Below are positions 11,386 to 21,599 of a stretch of 64,000 bases of DNA, piece by piece; the stretch's first letter is position 1; the number at the start of each line of letters is the position of its first letter. Below the pieces are notes generated by a model. That model made no database searches. It had not been told where the DNA came from and was given only the letters and a program-made list of their open reading frames with translations. The stretch is from the NCBI GenBank assembly GCA_007026445.1, contig VDMD01000013.1, forward strand, positions 62,001-126,000. The letters run 5' to 3'. Source of the stretch: Schizophyllum amplum. Taxonomy: Eukaryota; Basidiomycota; Agaricomycetes; Agaricales; Schizophyllaceae. The position numbers were made by a program, and so were the translations under genes.

Positions 11386-12131
11386 ATGTCCTCACCAACG
11401 CCTTTGAGAATCCCGTTGCTTGCCTCCCTGTTTTTGGCGTTCGCATTCGGCGTTACTGGTCTCGCTCTCGGTCAGTTTGGTTAACTTGCATCGCGTCTCA
11501 CGCTGAACGATGATGTTTGCAGCTGTGGAAGCGTTGGAGAAGTCGGATGACGAAAAGGCTCAGGTGAAGGCCGTCGCGCCCAGTGGTACGACTGTGGACG
11601 TCAATTTTAGCGGTGAGTCTGGTGAGCAGCTGGCCGCGGACGCCTCATTGAACGGTCATCTTCGATCAGATATACTGGACGCCGGCATCGCCGTCACGGT
11701 CGCTTGCGGGATCACTGCCCTCCTATCCCTCCTGTCTATGCTGGCGCTTCTGCTGCCCAGACTGAGAACGGTACCGGCACGGCTTGTGGCCCCTCTCTTC
11801 TTTTTCTGCGCCGTTTTCCTGTTCGCCACGCTGGTACCATTCGATCTCTTCTACTCGACCCGTTCCGCGAACGTGACTGCCCACATCGGCGCCATCACCG
11901 TCCCTCCGTCAGTCGTGCAGCAGATTCAGGAGGCGGCTGGTCTGTCGAACAAGTATAGCGACAAGCTCTACCGTGCGTCACATCGCTTTGTTCCATGCCA
12001 CTTCACTAACCGTCCATGTAGTCCGTGTTGTCGCCATTGTGCCCTGGTTCGCCTTCCTTTTCGCCATAACCTCTGGCGTTCTCATGCTCTTGTCTCAATC
12101 CCGAGAGCGCCGTACAGCTGGAAAGCTGTAG
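11386..12131 (+). CDS. four-transmembrane protein of unknown function
   Basis: Four exons with three short GT-AG introns give a protein of about 198 residues, stop TAG 12129-12131. Segment 1 is the N-terminal hydrophobic run PLLASLFLAFAFGVTGLALA, a possible signal anchor. After a short polar loop (DDEKAQVKAVAPSGTTVDVN) come two helices, AGIAVTVACGITALLSLLSM and LVAPLFFFCAVFLFATLVPF. A second loop with VTAHIGAITVPPSVVQQIQE follows, then a last helix VVAIVPWFAFLFAITSGVLM and a basic tail SRERRTAGKL. The topology recalls SUR7/PalI-type or claudin-like fungal proteins, but I see no diagnostic cysteine motif, so the family is left open. Confidence 0.8.
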
Positions 12132-12732
12132 GTGGAGCGGACTAGGTGGTAGAAGGCGTCACGAGCCCTATGTATGTCTCACTAGTTCAGCAAACGTGTC
12201 GATACCTTGGTCACAAGGGGCGGAATCAATGCATAGTAATGTTCAGACGATGCCCATGATCCACGGGAATCGGTAATGACAGAGACAATGACACGCAGTG
12301 CACCCATCCCCGACTCTCCGAAGGAAGGAGGGTTTGTCTGGCAAGAAACGGCCAGGCACCCTATACGAGCGACCGCAATTAAACCTTTTGGGAAAGGTCC
12401 TTTCGGCCGAACATCCGTTCCCTTTGCGTATGTTTGCTATCGCCTTCTTTGTGAAACTTTTCCCGTCGTGCGTCCTTTTCTCCCTTGTTTCCTCCCTTCA
12501 CCTGTGCCGTTCACATCCCCTCACCGTGCTGTTCTCGCTTGCTCCGCCGAGCCCGTCATTGTCCGTAGCCGTTCGATTTTGAACGCAGTCTCCTCCGTGT
12601 GCTGTCGCTGTCGCGTCCTTCGCCCGTGCCCGTCTCCTCATTGGTGCGTGTTCTTCTTCTCCGTTGCTGCCTTTTCTGACGCTTTCGCTGTAGAGGATTC
12701 CTCCTGCACACGACTTTCTTCATCCTCAGTGC
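12132..12732. other. region upstream of the Helitron ORF
   Basis: No gene recognised. The left end of the Helitron should lie here or shortly after, since such elements start with TC after an A. Several A/TC positions exist, none backed by other evidence. The run from about 12440 is pyrimidine-rich, as is common before fungal coding starts. Confidence 0.35.
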
Positions 12733-15700
12733 GTGCTTGCGTTGTTCTATATCTTTATCTCACCCGTGTTCCCAGACGTCTTTCGCCCGGCTGTCTTCCC
12801 TGTCCGTCCACTTCGAAGTCATCAAGCTACCCCTTGTGCGTGCGTGTCTTCCTGTGGTGACTTCCATCCACCTGACGTGCATTTCCCAGATCATCTTCAT
12901 CTCTCTTGCGCCGATCGCTCCGCTCCCCCTCGTTGTACCATGCAAACCTCCTTCCCTGATGTCTCTTCTTCCCTTCCTTCTTTTCTGTCCTTTAGCATTG
13001 ATCATGTTCGATCGGAACTTGACTACCTACATCTGTCCGTACTCGCTTCCTCGTTATTGTCGGCCATCCCCCTCGTTCCCTCTTTGCAGCTTCCTCCCAG
13101 TCGCAGCCCCAAACACGTCGTTGTATCTACGCTTGCCGACTGCTTTGCGCATTGCCGCACTTGCGCCTTACGTACATCGTCGTCCCCCTCCAATGTACGA
13201 GACCTTGTATCACAGACCTTGACTGTTCGGCCGCGGGACATATCTTCTGTTAATGATTGCACTTATTCTATGTTATGTCTCTACTTCGTCCTTGTCTTTG
13301 GAGATTCTGTCGCTGCTTGTCTACGTACATCGTCTCATCACCGACTACTATGTCCTACAATAGCAGCTGATATTCCCCTTGCATCTGTACCTTGGTTATG
13401 CGATACGTTCGATGTTTGCTTATCAAAGCTGAGCAGGTTTACTTTGTCCGACATGCTGGGCTGCCTTCGCTCGATTCATCAGTCAGTGAGGCCTCAGTAT
13501 AACCGTCAAAGCGCACGCAACTGTGCACAGGCATTGCTCTTCCATGTCGCATCCCGTGCCCGCTATCTTTATACTCTCGATCCCCTTGCTCTTGCCCACC
13601 TGTATCTAACATCCTTTCCTTTCCATGCCTTGCCAGCTACTTGCCATGATGCTATTTGTGCGTTATTGAAACGTGAATACACATTACCTGTTGTTGACGC
13701 TTTACAGGCTCCTGTGCAATCATTATCTCGTGTGAATTGGGTCAATAATAAGCGTACCAAGCGTCTTCAAGAAAAGAAGGCTCAGCTCGCCGCAGAGAAG
13801 GAATTGAAAGACGTTGCTGCAAGTACATGGCCACAACCTATATCTGACGCTATTAACTTACAGAGTGCTGCAGCTTTTTCATCGGCATTGCGTTGGACTG
13901 CTCCCCACCTTTGCGCGGCCTGCTCACGTCGTCGCGATGGAGTCAATATATCTTTCTGCTCTTGGCCAGACGATCCTGTTTGCTCCTCCTTGTCATTGCT
14001 TCGTCCATCTGACACTCTTGATTCGACCTTAGCACCCACAGATTTTAATTTTGGTATTCCTGGCCTTGACGGACTCATGCTTGACAGGGATGCTGTTTTT
14101 CTTAATTCACCTTCACATCTTCCTGATGATGACATTCCTGCTGGTCCCTCCATCTCTCTTTGCTCTGAATGTCGTAACAGCCTCTTGGCAGGCAAGCTTC
14201 CCCGATTCGCTCTAGCGAACATGCTTTATCGCGGACATCTCCCTCCTGACCTTCTTGATATTACGTGGATCGAGGAAATGGTCTGCTCACTCTATCGTAC
14301 AACAGCCCATGTTACACGTCTTTTCCAATCGTCTGATGAGCGCGCCCCTCGAGTATTCTCTGGCAACACCTGTGCTCATGACATGAACGTCATCTCCACT
14401 GCATCTATTATGCCGCGTACACCTTCAGATGTCAATGACATGCTTTCAGTAATTTTTGTGGGACCTGGACGGTTCTGTATGTCTATGCTTGGTCAACATA
14501 ATATGTTCCGAATACGTAAAGCCAAGGTGCTTGCTCTCCTTCTTCATTTACAGCAGCACAACAGACTGTACACCTCCATACCACTTGACCACACAGTTTT
14601 GAACCTATATCCTGAGGACGGTACCTTGCCCGGTCTTGATGATAGTATCCTTCACGACCATTCCTCTGATCCTTCCCGCACCCGTCAGGAGGAGACTGCT
14701 GGTATATCAGAGCATCCCAGTGACATTGTCCATAGTTCGGATGGAAATGAGACTCTGCTTGAGATGATGGGTGTATCCGATCCCGAGGGTGCCCGACTGG
14801 CTGGCCGTACATTCACAGCATCTGCGCTTCGATCTCTTCTGCCCCATGCTTCAAGTCGACCTGATCTTGTCATTCACAGGTCTTCTGCTGCATCACCCGA
14901 GTACAACAATCCTAACCTGTTCCCTGGTATGTTTCCAACCTTGTTTCCTAATGGGTACGGTGGCTTTGAAGACCCGCAACGCGTCATACCTATCTCTATG
15001 GAAAAGCAGGCTGAGTACTTCCTTGACGTTGATCATCATGCGTTTGGAAAACATCATGCATTCATCTTTGTTGTGTTGAACATATTACAGCGCCGCAAAA
15101 GTCATCTACACTCGCATTTCACAGTAAATCGCACAAGCTTTGAGGCTGTAGCTACCGAGTTGGCGTCCATACCTGTTGAGAACATTATCAAGGTCGCTAA
15201 TCATCTTGAACACGAGGGTAAGGTGAACGAACTAGATGACAATGGTCGTCGTGTGTTACTCCTTCTAGATAAGGTCCGTAGTGTTTCCGCAAAGGTGCCA
15301 GGATCTGAAGCATCAAAGATCGCGATTCGTAACGACATTCGCAACTACTTCGGCTTCTTTGGTATGCCTTTTCTTTACTTCACTTTCAATCCAAGTCCTG
15401 TTCACAGTCCCATTTTCCAGGTCATGTTTGGAGATGAAACTGTTGACTTGTCCACTCGATATCCTTCTCTTGTTCCTGGCCCTGAACGTGCACGGAGACT
15501 CGCTGCTGATCCTATTGCTGCTGCAGACTTCTTTGAATTCTCTTACCGCACATTATTCACCCATTTGTTTGGCTGGGATTATGATCATCATGAATCAACA
15601 CCTACAGGGGGGATTCTTGGCCGAGTAAAAGCTTTCTATGGCACCTCTGAGTTTACTGAGCGTGGTTCACTACATGCCCATTTTCTCATTTGGTTGGAAG

Positions 15701-18700
15701 GCGCTCCTAACCCTACTGAACTGCATGATCGCCTACGTGATGACTCCGACTACGCTCAGCGATTCTTTGCTTATACTGAGGGCATAATTAAGCATGATCT
15801 GCCCGACACTGAATATGTGGATACTGATCGTGAACCGCGTGTGGAAATGCCTCCTCCAATCCCTCCATCTCTCCTCGAACAATCTGATGATCCGTCTGTT
15901 TATGCTACTGAGATGTATCAGGAATGGGTAGCCTTGTTTATGTCAGAGGTCAAGCTGTGCGGAGAGAAGCTTCAGCGCCACACCTGCCGTGCTGTATGCC
16001 ACAAATATGGAAACACCGACAACTGCCGCTTTCAGTTCCCACATGACATTGTTGTTGAATCGTTCTTTGACCCGGCAACTAACTCTGTATTCTTGAAATG
16101 TCTTGATCCGACTGTAAACTACTACCATCCTATCATTCTTGTCTTCGATCGTCACAACCATGATATAAAGTGTGTCCTATCTGGCAAAGCAGCAAAAGCG
16201 GCTTCCTTCTACATCACAGACTACATTACAAAGATGGCAACAAACACTTACGAGATGCTCACTCTTATCTCAAAGGCTGTTGGTGCTATGCAGTACAATG
16301 ATGAACAATCACCCATTGCGCGTGCGAAGCAGTTGCTCCACAAGTGTGTCGCCCAGTTTTTGCGCCAGCAGCAGATTCATGCTCAGCAGGCTGTTCGATA
16401 CCTGCGTGGTTTCAATGACGGCATTTCTTCTCATTGCACAGTCCCTATGCTTTCTGCTATATTGATGGCCGCTGTGAAGGCTCAACTGAGAAAGAGCGAT
16501 CACCCCGATGGCACAAAACTTGATAAATGTGATAGTGATGATGATGATGACGGTACAGACACAGAACAAACTCATGTCAACCTTGTTACGGATGAGCATA
16601 GCAATGTTGTAGTAGCCAATCAGTTCCATGACTATCTCTATCGCTCTGATGAACTTGCTTATATGTCCTTCTTTGACTTCTGTCGTTCTGTATCACGGGA
16701 GTCGAAGACGAAACGCAAGCCAAAGAACAGCCCTGAAGAACGATCTGGTGTGCTTCGTCGATTTGCATTGAAGGAAAATCACCCTTTGCATACCAAGTAT
16801 GACCTCCTTCTGCATTCTGATCCGACCGCATTCCGAGATCGTAAGCTGGTCCCCCGAGTTGTTGGCTGCTCAATCCCCCGTGCTTCCTCTCCTGATTTTC
16901 CTCTATTTGCTCTAGCTCATTTCAAGCCTTTTGATATTGCCCATCCTCTCCTTGGTGTGTCTGAGAGGGCTTCTGATGTACACCTGTCATATGAGTTTTC
17001 TAAAACAGCCCGTGAAGTCATGACGAATTGGGAAGCAGTATTTGAGTGCCAAGATGAGCGTGATGCAGATCGACTTCGTAAGAGGGCAGCTACATCTCAA
17101 GGCAAGCCGCTGAAAGGTACTGTGTCTGCGGAAATCAATGATAGTGATGATGTGCTTGCACCTTCCATTCCGTCTGCTCAAACAAGCTTCGTAACATCTC
17201 AGGCTCTACTCGTTCTACAGCAGTCAAACTGGTTCAAGCCTGCGTCAAGTTCCCTTACTTTGTGTCCAGTGAATATATCCCATGCTCCAAAGCAACTGTC
17301 CACCGGGTTAGAGAAGACATGGCGGGCTGAGGTTCAAGCGCAGGAAAATGCCAAACAGCTTCTACGTCGTACTCCTGCATCTTCTTCTTCTTGTACTGTT
17401 ACGAATGCAGACATGCAAGATGACTCTCTCCAAGTTCATGCCGGACTGTCAATCATCAGTCATGTTCACCCTACCAATGCTCCTAATGTAGAGATGATTA
17501 GTGAATGCTCTTCTGACTTGGAGACCCTACCTTCAAACACGGGCAACAGTGTGTTCGGACCTCCTTCATTCTCTAATATTATTGAAGCAATACGAGAGCG
17601 GTTCCAACTGAATACTCAACAGGCTGTTGCATTCGACATCATTGCAGCCCACTTCATTGATGTTCATATCCTTAACTTACCTGCAGGAACCGAACATACT
17701 GCACTGCGTATGCTGATGACTGGACCAGGAGGTACCGGGAAAACACATGTTATCAATGCCCTGAAGGCTGTCCTGAATTACTTCAATAAGAGCCATGTTT
17801 TGCGTTTGCTTGCACCTACTGGGTCTGCTGCTGGTCTTATAGATGGCATGACTGTCCACAAGAGTCTCGGAATTACAATCAAGGGTCATGATAAAGGAAA
17901 AGGAAATCGGGACCTTGGTTCAAGTTCTGAAGATTACAGTGTTGTTATCTCAGTTGCCCAGCGAAATAGCATCCGTGCAGAATACCGTGATGTGCTTGTT
18001 CTGGCAGTTGATGAGATAAGTATGATGAGCTGCCAGCTGTTTGCCGACCTTGATGCAGCGCTACGTTACGCAAAGGAGAAACCTTCAACTTGGTTCGGAG
18101 GCATTGATGTGATCTTTTCAGGCGACTTCTACCAGTATCCCCCTGTGGGCGGCACTCCTCTTTATAAGCCAATTCTACCATATGCCGGTCAGAGTAATGC
18201 TGAAATTGCTAAACGCCTTGGACGTATGGCTTGGAAGACTGTTGATGTGGTGGTGACATTGACCGAGCAGAACAGAATGATTCATGACCCTGTGTTTGCT
18301 GCTGCTGTAAACAGATTGCGTTCCCGTCAGTGCACCCTTGATGACGCAGACCTTTTCAACACCCGCGTCATAAAGTCAGCAAGCCATCCGGGGGGTATTG
18401 ACATGGGAGAACCTTCAAATTACCATGCCACTGCTATTGTCCAAACAAATGTTCTCCGTCAGGACATTAACAGGCTACGTGCACGTGCAATGCAACCCCA
18501 TGTTGAAGGAGCACACGACCCACTCTTTCTCTCTCATTCCGTTGACAAAGTGGATAAGAAGGTTGTACGAGAGCCAATACGCAAGGAGCTACTTACAATG
18601 AATTTTCCTGCCCAGACTGGTGCTTTGCCTTCCATCATTCCACTCTACGTTGGGATGCCTGTTCTTTTGCGGTCTCGCAATTTGTCAACTGAACTTGGTA

Positions 18701-19389
18701 TCAGCAATGGATCACAGGGTACTGTGCTCAAGATGTACACTGCAACGTGTGAAACGGGATACACCTACTGTAGCTGTGTCATTGTTCATTTTCCATCTAG
18801 CTCGGTACACCTGTCGCAACTTCCTCCCTCTTGTTTTCCCATATATCCTATCTCCTGGAAGTTTACTACTATTCTGCCTTCCTCACGAGAGCAGCTGCAG
18901 ATTACTCGGAGTCAGCTACCCATTCAACCAGCTTTTGCAGTCACGGGTCAATCAGCGCAAGGTAAAACACTTCCGAGCGTTGTCGTCAATCTATCGGAAG
19001 GGGGATTTGGGGCATATGTTGCAGCGTCTCGTGCCAAATCACTGTCCAGCATTTTTTTGACTGAGCCTGTCACTGTGCAGGACTTAAACAAGCCATTGCC
19101 CTTCGATCTCGTAAAGGAAATGAAGCGTCTGGAAGCTCTTGAGCACAATACATTGATACGCCGTGGATTACGTGGCCTGCTTCCATCATCTGGTATTGTC
19201 GCCGTTCCTGATTCCGAGAGCGAATACGGTGGTGTACGGAGCAATCAGACTGTAGTCTTTACACAGACCCCTGCGGCCCCAAAGCGCAAAGAATTTGAAG
19301 ATGCTGACACCCCTCGTGCCGATGCTTCTCCTGCAAAAAGGCGTAAAATCCAGGTTGCATCCTCATCTGTACCGCCCAACATGCTATGA
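12733..19389 (+). CDS. Helitron Rep/helicase transposase
   Basis: One uninterrupted frame of 2218 codons encodes the rolling-circle transposase of a Helitron. The translation start is probably the ATG at 12940 (codon 70; MQTSFPDVSSSLPSF, A at -3), since codons before it look like pyrimidine-rich leader. Counting from 12733: a cysteine-containing N-terminal region; the Helitron N domain, with the HUH metal-binding motif HAH at about 981-983 (RGSLHAHFLIW) and the two-tyrosine nicking motif FYITDYITK with tyrosines near 1160 and 1164; then a PIF1-type superfamily 1B helicase. The helicase shows Walker A GPGGTGKT (1664-1671), Walker B VDEIS (about 1759-1763), GDFYQYPPV (1797-1805), TEQNRM, the NGSQGTV block and the final AASRAKS motif near 2097. 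A basic C-terminus (KRRK) may be a nuclear signal. All key residues are present, no stop or frameshift interrupts it, and there are no introns. Element ends were not identified. Confidence 0.93.
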   Translation: MLALFYIFISPVFPDVFRPAVFPVRPLRSHQATPCACVSSCGDFHPPDVHFPDHLHLSCADRSAPPRCTMQTSFPDVSSSLPSFLSFSIDHVRSELDYLHLSVLASSLLSAIPLVPSLQLPPSRSPKHVVVSTLADCFAHCRTCALRTSSSPSNVRDLVSQTLTVRPRDISSVNDCTYSMLCLYFVLVFGDSVAACLRTSSHHRLLCPTIAADIPLASVPWLCDTFDVCLSKLSRFTLSDMLGCLRSIHQSVRPQYNRQSARNCAQALLFHVASRARYLYTLDPLALAHLYLTSFPFHALPATCHDAICALLKREYTLPVVDALQAPVQSLSRVNWVNNKRTKRLQEKKAQLAAEKELKDVAASTWPQPISDAINLQSAAAFSSALRWTAPHLCAACSRRRDGVNISFCSWPDDPVCSSLSLLRPSDTLDSTLAPTDFNFGIPGLDGLMLDRDAVFLNSPSHLPDDDIPAGPSISLCSECRNSLLAGKLPRFALANMLYRGHLPPDLLDITWIEEMVCSLYRTTAHVTRLFQSSDERAPRVFSGNTCAHDMNVISTASIMPRTPSDVNDMLSVIFVGPGRFCMSMLGQHNMFRIRKAKVLALLLHLQQHNRLYTSIPLDHTVLNLYPEDGTLPGLDDSILHDHSSDPSRTRQEETAGISEHPSDIVHSSDGNETLLEMMGVSDPEGARLAGRTFTASALRSLLPHASSRPDLVIHRSSAASPEYNNPNLFPGMFPTLFPNGYGGFEDPQRVIPISMEKQAEYFLDVDHHAFGKHHAFIFVVLNILQRRKSHLHSHFTVNRTSFEAVATELASIPVENIIKVANHLEHEGKVNELDDNGRRVLLLLDKVRSVSAKVPGSEASKIAIRNDIRNYFGFFGMPFLYFTFNPSPVHSPIFQVMFGDETVDLSTRYPSLVPGPERARRLAADPIAAADFFEFSYRTLFTHLFGWDYDHHESTPTGGILGRVKAFYGTSEFTERGSLHAHFLIWLEGAPNPTELHDRLRDDSDYAQRFFAYTEGIIKHDLPDTEYVDTDREPRVEMPPPIPPSLLEQSDDPSVYATEMYQEWVALFMSEVKLCGEKLQRHTCRAVCHKYGNTDNCRFQFPHDIVVESFFDPATNSVFLKCLDPTVNYYHPIILVFDRHNHDIKCVLSGKAAKAASFYITDYITKMATNTYEMLTLISKAVGAMQYNDEQSPIARAKQLLHKCVAQFLRQQQIHAQQAVRYLRGFNDGISSHCTVPMLSAILMAAVKAQLRKSDHPDGTKLDKCDSDDDDDGTDTEQTHVNLVTDEHSNVVVANQFHDYLYRSDELAYMSFFDFCRSVSRESKTKRKPKNSPEERSGVLRRFALKENHPLHTKYDLLLHSDPTAFRDRKLVPRVVGCSIPRASSPDFPLFALAHFKPFDIAHPLLGVSERASDVHLSYEFSKTAREVMTNWEAVFECQDERDADRLRKRAATSQGKPLKGTVSAEINDSDDVLAPSIPSAQTSFVTSQALLVLQQSNWFKPASSSLTLCPVNISHAPKQLSTGLEKTWRAEVQAQENAKQLLRRTPASSSSCTVTNADMQDDSLQVHAGLSIISHVHPTNAPNVEMISECSSDLETLPSNTGNSVFGPPSFSNIIEAIRERFQLNTQQAVAFDIIAAHFIDVHILNLPAGTEHTALRMLMTGPGGTGKTHVINALKAVLNYFNKSHVLRLLAPTGSAAGLIDGMTVHKSLGITIKGHDKGKGNRDLGSSSEDYSVVISVAQRNSIRAEYRDVLVLAVDEISMMSCQLFADLDAALRYAKEKPSTWFGGIDVIFSGDFYQYPPVGGTPLYKPILPYAGQSNAEIAKRLGRMAWKTVDVVVTLTEQNRMIHDPVFAAAVNRLRSRQCTLDDADLFNTRVIKSASHPGGIDMGEPSNYHATAIVQTNVLRQDINRLRARAMQPHVEGAHDPLFLSHSVDKVDKKVVREPIRKELLTMNFPAQTGALPSIIPLYVGMPVLLRSRNLSTELGISNGSQGTVLKMYTATCETGYTYCSCVIVHFPSSSVHLSQLPPSCFPIYPISWKFTTILPSSREQLQITRSQLPIQPAFAVTGQSAQGKTLPSVVVNLSEGGFGAYVAASRAKSLSSIFLTEPVTVQDLNKPLPFDLVKEMKRLEALEHNTLIRRGLRGLLPSSGIVAVPDSESEYGGVRSNQTVVFTQTPAAPKRKEFEDADTPRADASPAKRRKIQVASSSVPPNML

Positions 19390-20500
19390 ATCCCGGAGAA
19401 GCGCGCGAGAGCCGGTGCCGCCCTTTGATGCGTTACGATCAGGTGACTAGTCACAGCGAGGTCGACGCGTTGTTTATTGTATAATTCTTTGATGTTGTTT
19501 GCTAAGGACTGGGAGAAAGCACACGTCCTGCCATCTTCAGGCCTTCTTGCTTGGGTGTCTCGGCGTTCTGGGCGCTCCCGGAATTGTGTTACCCGTCAGG
19601 GTTATCCTGCCAGAGCACGCCATGGGCATATCCTATCTTTCATCGTTTGGTCAAGTCGTGGCGTGTGCTGTTCCCACGCGTCCCTTCCCTCACACCTCAC
19701 ACGTCGTTGTCCCGACCTTGGCAGAGAATCATATACACATATGAGGGTACGTTTTGTAGTCTCCTAACCGGCTCGCCCCATTTTGACCGTGTCTGCCAGA
19801 GATCGGCGGTGCTCGACTCTCGCGTTCGTCGTCCCCGATCCTTCGACTTCGCCGCGTGCAACAACCCCGAGTCGTGGCATGGACCGTTCTATATGCGCCC
19901 TTTCTCACTTGCTCAGCTAAAACACCCCTCGCCACACGCCCAAAGCCCGCTGCACCCTTCGTCGTCGCTCTCACGCCCCATGTCGCTGTCCCCTCATTGA
20001 CGCCGCCCGCGACGATCGCGCCCCTAGACGATCTCGCCCTCGACTCGCACGTCCCGGACGACTTTCGCTCATCGATACGACGGTATCATTGTCGGCACGA
20101 CGGTATCGTTGTCGGCAACGTCAGCACGTTCGGGGGGAGATCTCGCTTTCCGCGCGGTTGCCACTATGAGAAGATGGGGATACTGTACGCACGCAGAGGC
20201 CCATGCATGGCTCTCGCGCCGCAGGTGCGTCCCTACCGCTTTTAACAGCGAGCACGCGTTCACATATCTCAAGATACATCGCCCAACAGCCTTCAAATAA
20301 CTGCGCGTCAGCATACTGCGAGAATACACCACAATAGTCCCATCCTCCCATCCATACCCACGGCGGCAGTGAGATCTGCGTGAATACTGCGCGTTAACTT
20401 CGCCAGGTACGCTCTCCTGTTTTTTCATACCCCTACCAATGGCTACCGCGCTCCAATCGAGGGCGTACACATTGTCCCCTGACATAACTTCGTTCACACG
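19390..20500. other. region after the Helitron ORF, no intact gene
   Basis: Probably contains the 3' end of the Helitron, which should end CTRR shortly after a small hairpin. A perfect palindrome GTGACTAGTCAC sits at about 19443-19454 and contains CTAG followed by T, but no hairpin precedes it at the right distance. Plus-strand pieces between 19500 and 20100 read like protein in changing frames (for example ALTPHVAVPSLTPPATIAPL), without a start or recognisable family. Confidence 0.4.
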
Positions 20501-20519
20501 CTAATATATTTACAAAGAT

Positions 20520-20829
20520 TCCGTCGGTGGCCGTGCGCCCGCAGACGACTTGGCAGAATGAGTAGGCGTTCACCGACGTTCACCGCGCCCTGACCTGGGG
20601 AACACATCACGACATTTCGAAGTGAGTCTTGTTTGCTACTTTGACGGCCTCCTTTGCCGCTGCGTACCCATAGGCTTGCTAACACTCTTGTAGAAGACGT
20701 TTGCGATGTTATGTACCCGCAGGCTGTGGCTCCGCACGCGCTCAGCGCGATGATCGTCAAACGACAGTATGTCCCGACTTTCTACTTGGACAAGTCGGTT
20801 ACTCACCACTTATTCGCAGGCCTGGCCTA
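20520..20829 (+). pseudogene. decayed coding fragment, family unknown
   Basis: Two exon-like stretches can be joined across a GT-AG intron of about 77 nt (GTGAGT near 20621, acceptor TTGTAG near 20695): FTDVHRALTWGTHHDIS and EDVCDVMYPQAVAPHALSAM, continuing KRQYVPTFYLDKSVTHHLF to TAA. A TAG interrupts the first stretch directly before AFTDVHR, in a context where CAG to TAG would explain it. No start codon is visible. The text looks like real protein, but I do not recognise the family. Confidence 0.4.
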
Positions 20830-20854
20830 ACGTGTATTTCGCGTATACACGACA

Positions 20855-21435
20855 TCAGGCAAGGCTCTGTAGTCCTCGGGACGGGCGTAGCCCCACGTCC
20901 ACGGGCGTGAAGGGCGCCGCTCCGCCGCAGATGGCGCGCGGGCTGCCGCCACCGCCACCGCCGTGCCCTGTGCGTGCCCGCGTGCCCGACGACGCGCTCT
21001 GCGCGGGCGGCAGGCTGTACGGTATCGGTATGCGCGTCTCCTGCGGCAGCGGCGGCAGCGGGTTACCCAGCCTCGACGGCTGTTGCCGCGGCGTCGGCTC
21101 GCGGTCGAGCTCGTCGTACGGGCCCGCCGTCGGGCTCGTGTGCCTGCTCGACCGGTTCTTCTTGCGCCTCATAGCCGCCATTGACGATGCTGAGTGCGCG
21201 GGGGGCATCTCGGGGATCGCGTCCAGCGCGCCGCTCGGCACGGAGGAGTGGCGCTTGAGGCCGCTGCGGCTGCTAGAGCCATGCATCGGCTGGTCGCTCA
21301 TGACGAGCGGGCTAAGGATCGAGTTTGGCACGTGCTTGATAGTCGACGCCATGATGTTCGGCGGGCTCGTCTTCGATTCGAGCACGGTCGGCATGGACGA
21401 GTGCCGCCCGAGCGCTGTGGGGGTGGCGGAGAATA
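20855..21435 (-). pseudogene. Ser/Pro-rich open frame, probably a gene fragment
   Basis: On the minus strand a frame reads VTIFSATPTALGRHSS, then IKHVPNSILSPLVMSDQP, SGLKRHSSVPSGALDAIPEM and RLGNPLPPLPQETRIPIPYS. It is low-complexity, Ser/Pro/Arg-rich text of the kind found in disordered parts of fungal regulatory proteins. Upstream it meets a TAG immediately before VTIF, and no start or splice site rescues it cleanly. The GC content is high, so the complementary strand is also open; the minus reading has the more natural composition. It could be a fragment of a larger gene. Confidence 0.35.
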
Positions 21436-21599
21436 TGGTGACGCGCTACATCTGCTCCGAGAGCGAACGCACGAACGGAGGCTGCGCCGTTAATCAAGCA
21501 TGCCACCCTCAAGACCCCCTCGTCCACAACGAAACCACTCGCTGATTCGTCGCCTGTGCTCGCATATCATCACCAACGGCACCCGTCTCATCCGCAGGC

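Noticed and set aside
19443..19454. Palindrome GTGACTAGTCAC as the Helitron 3' hairpin
   Set aside because: The hairpin should precede CTRR by about 10 bases; here CTAG is inside the palindrome, so it is not the expected arrangement.
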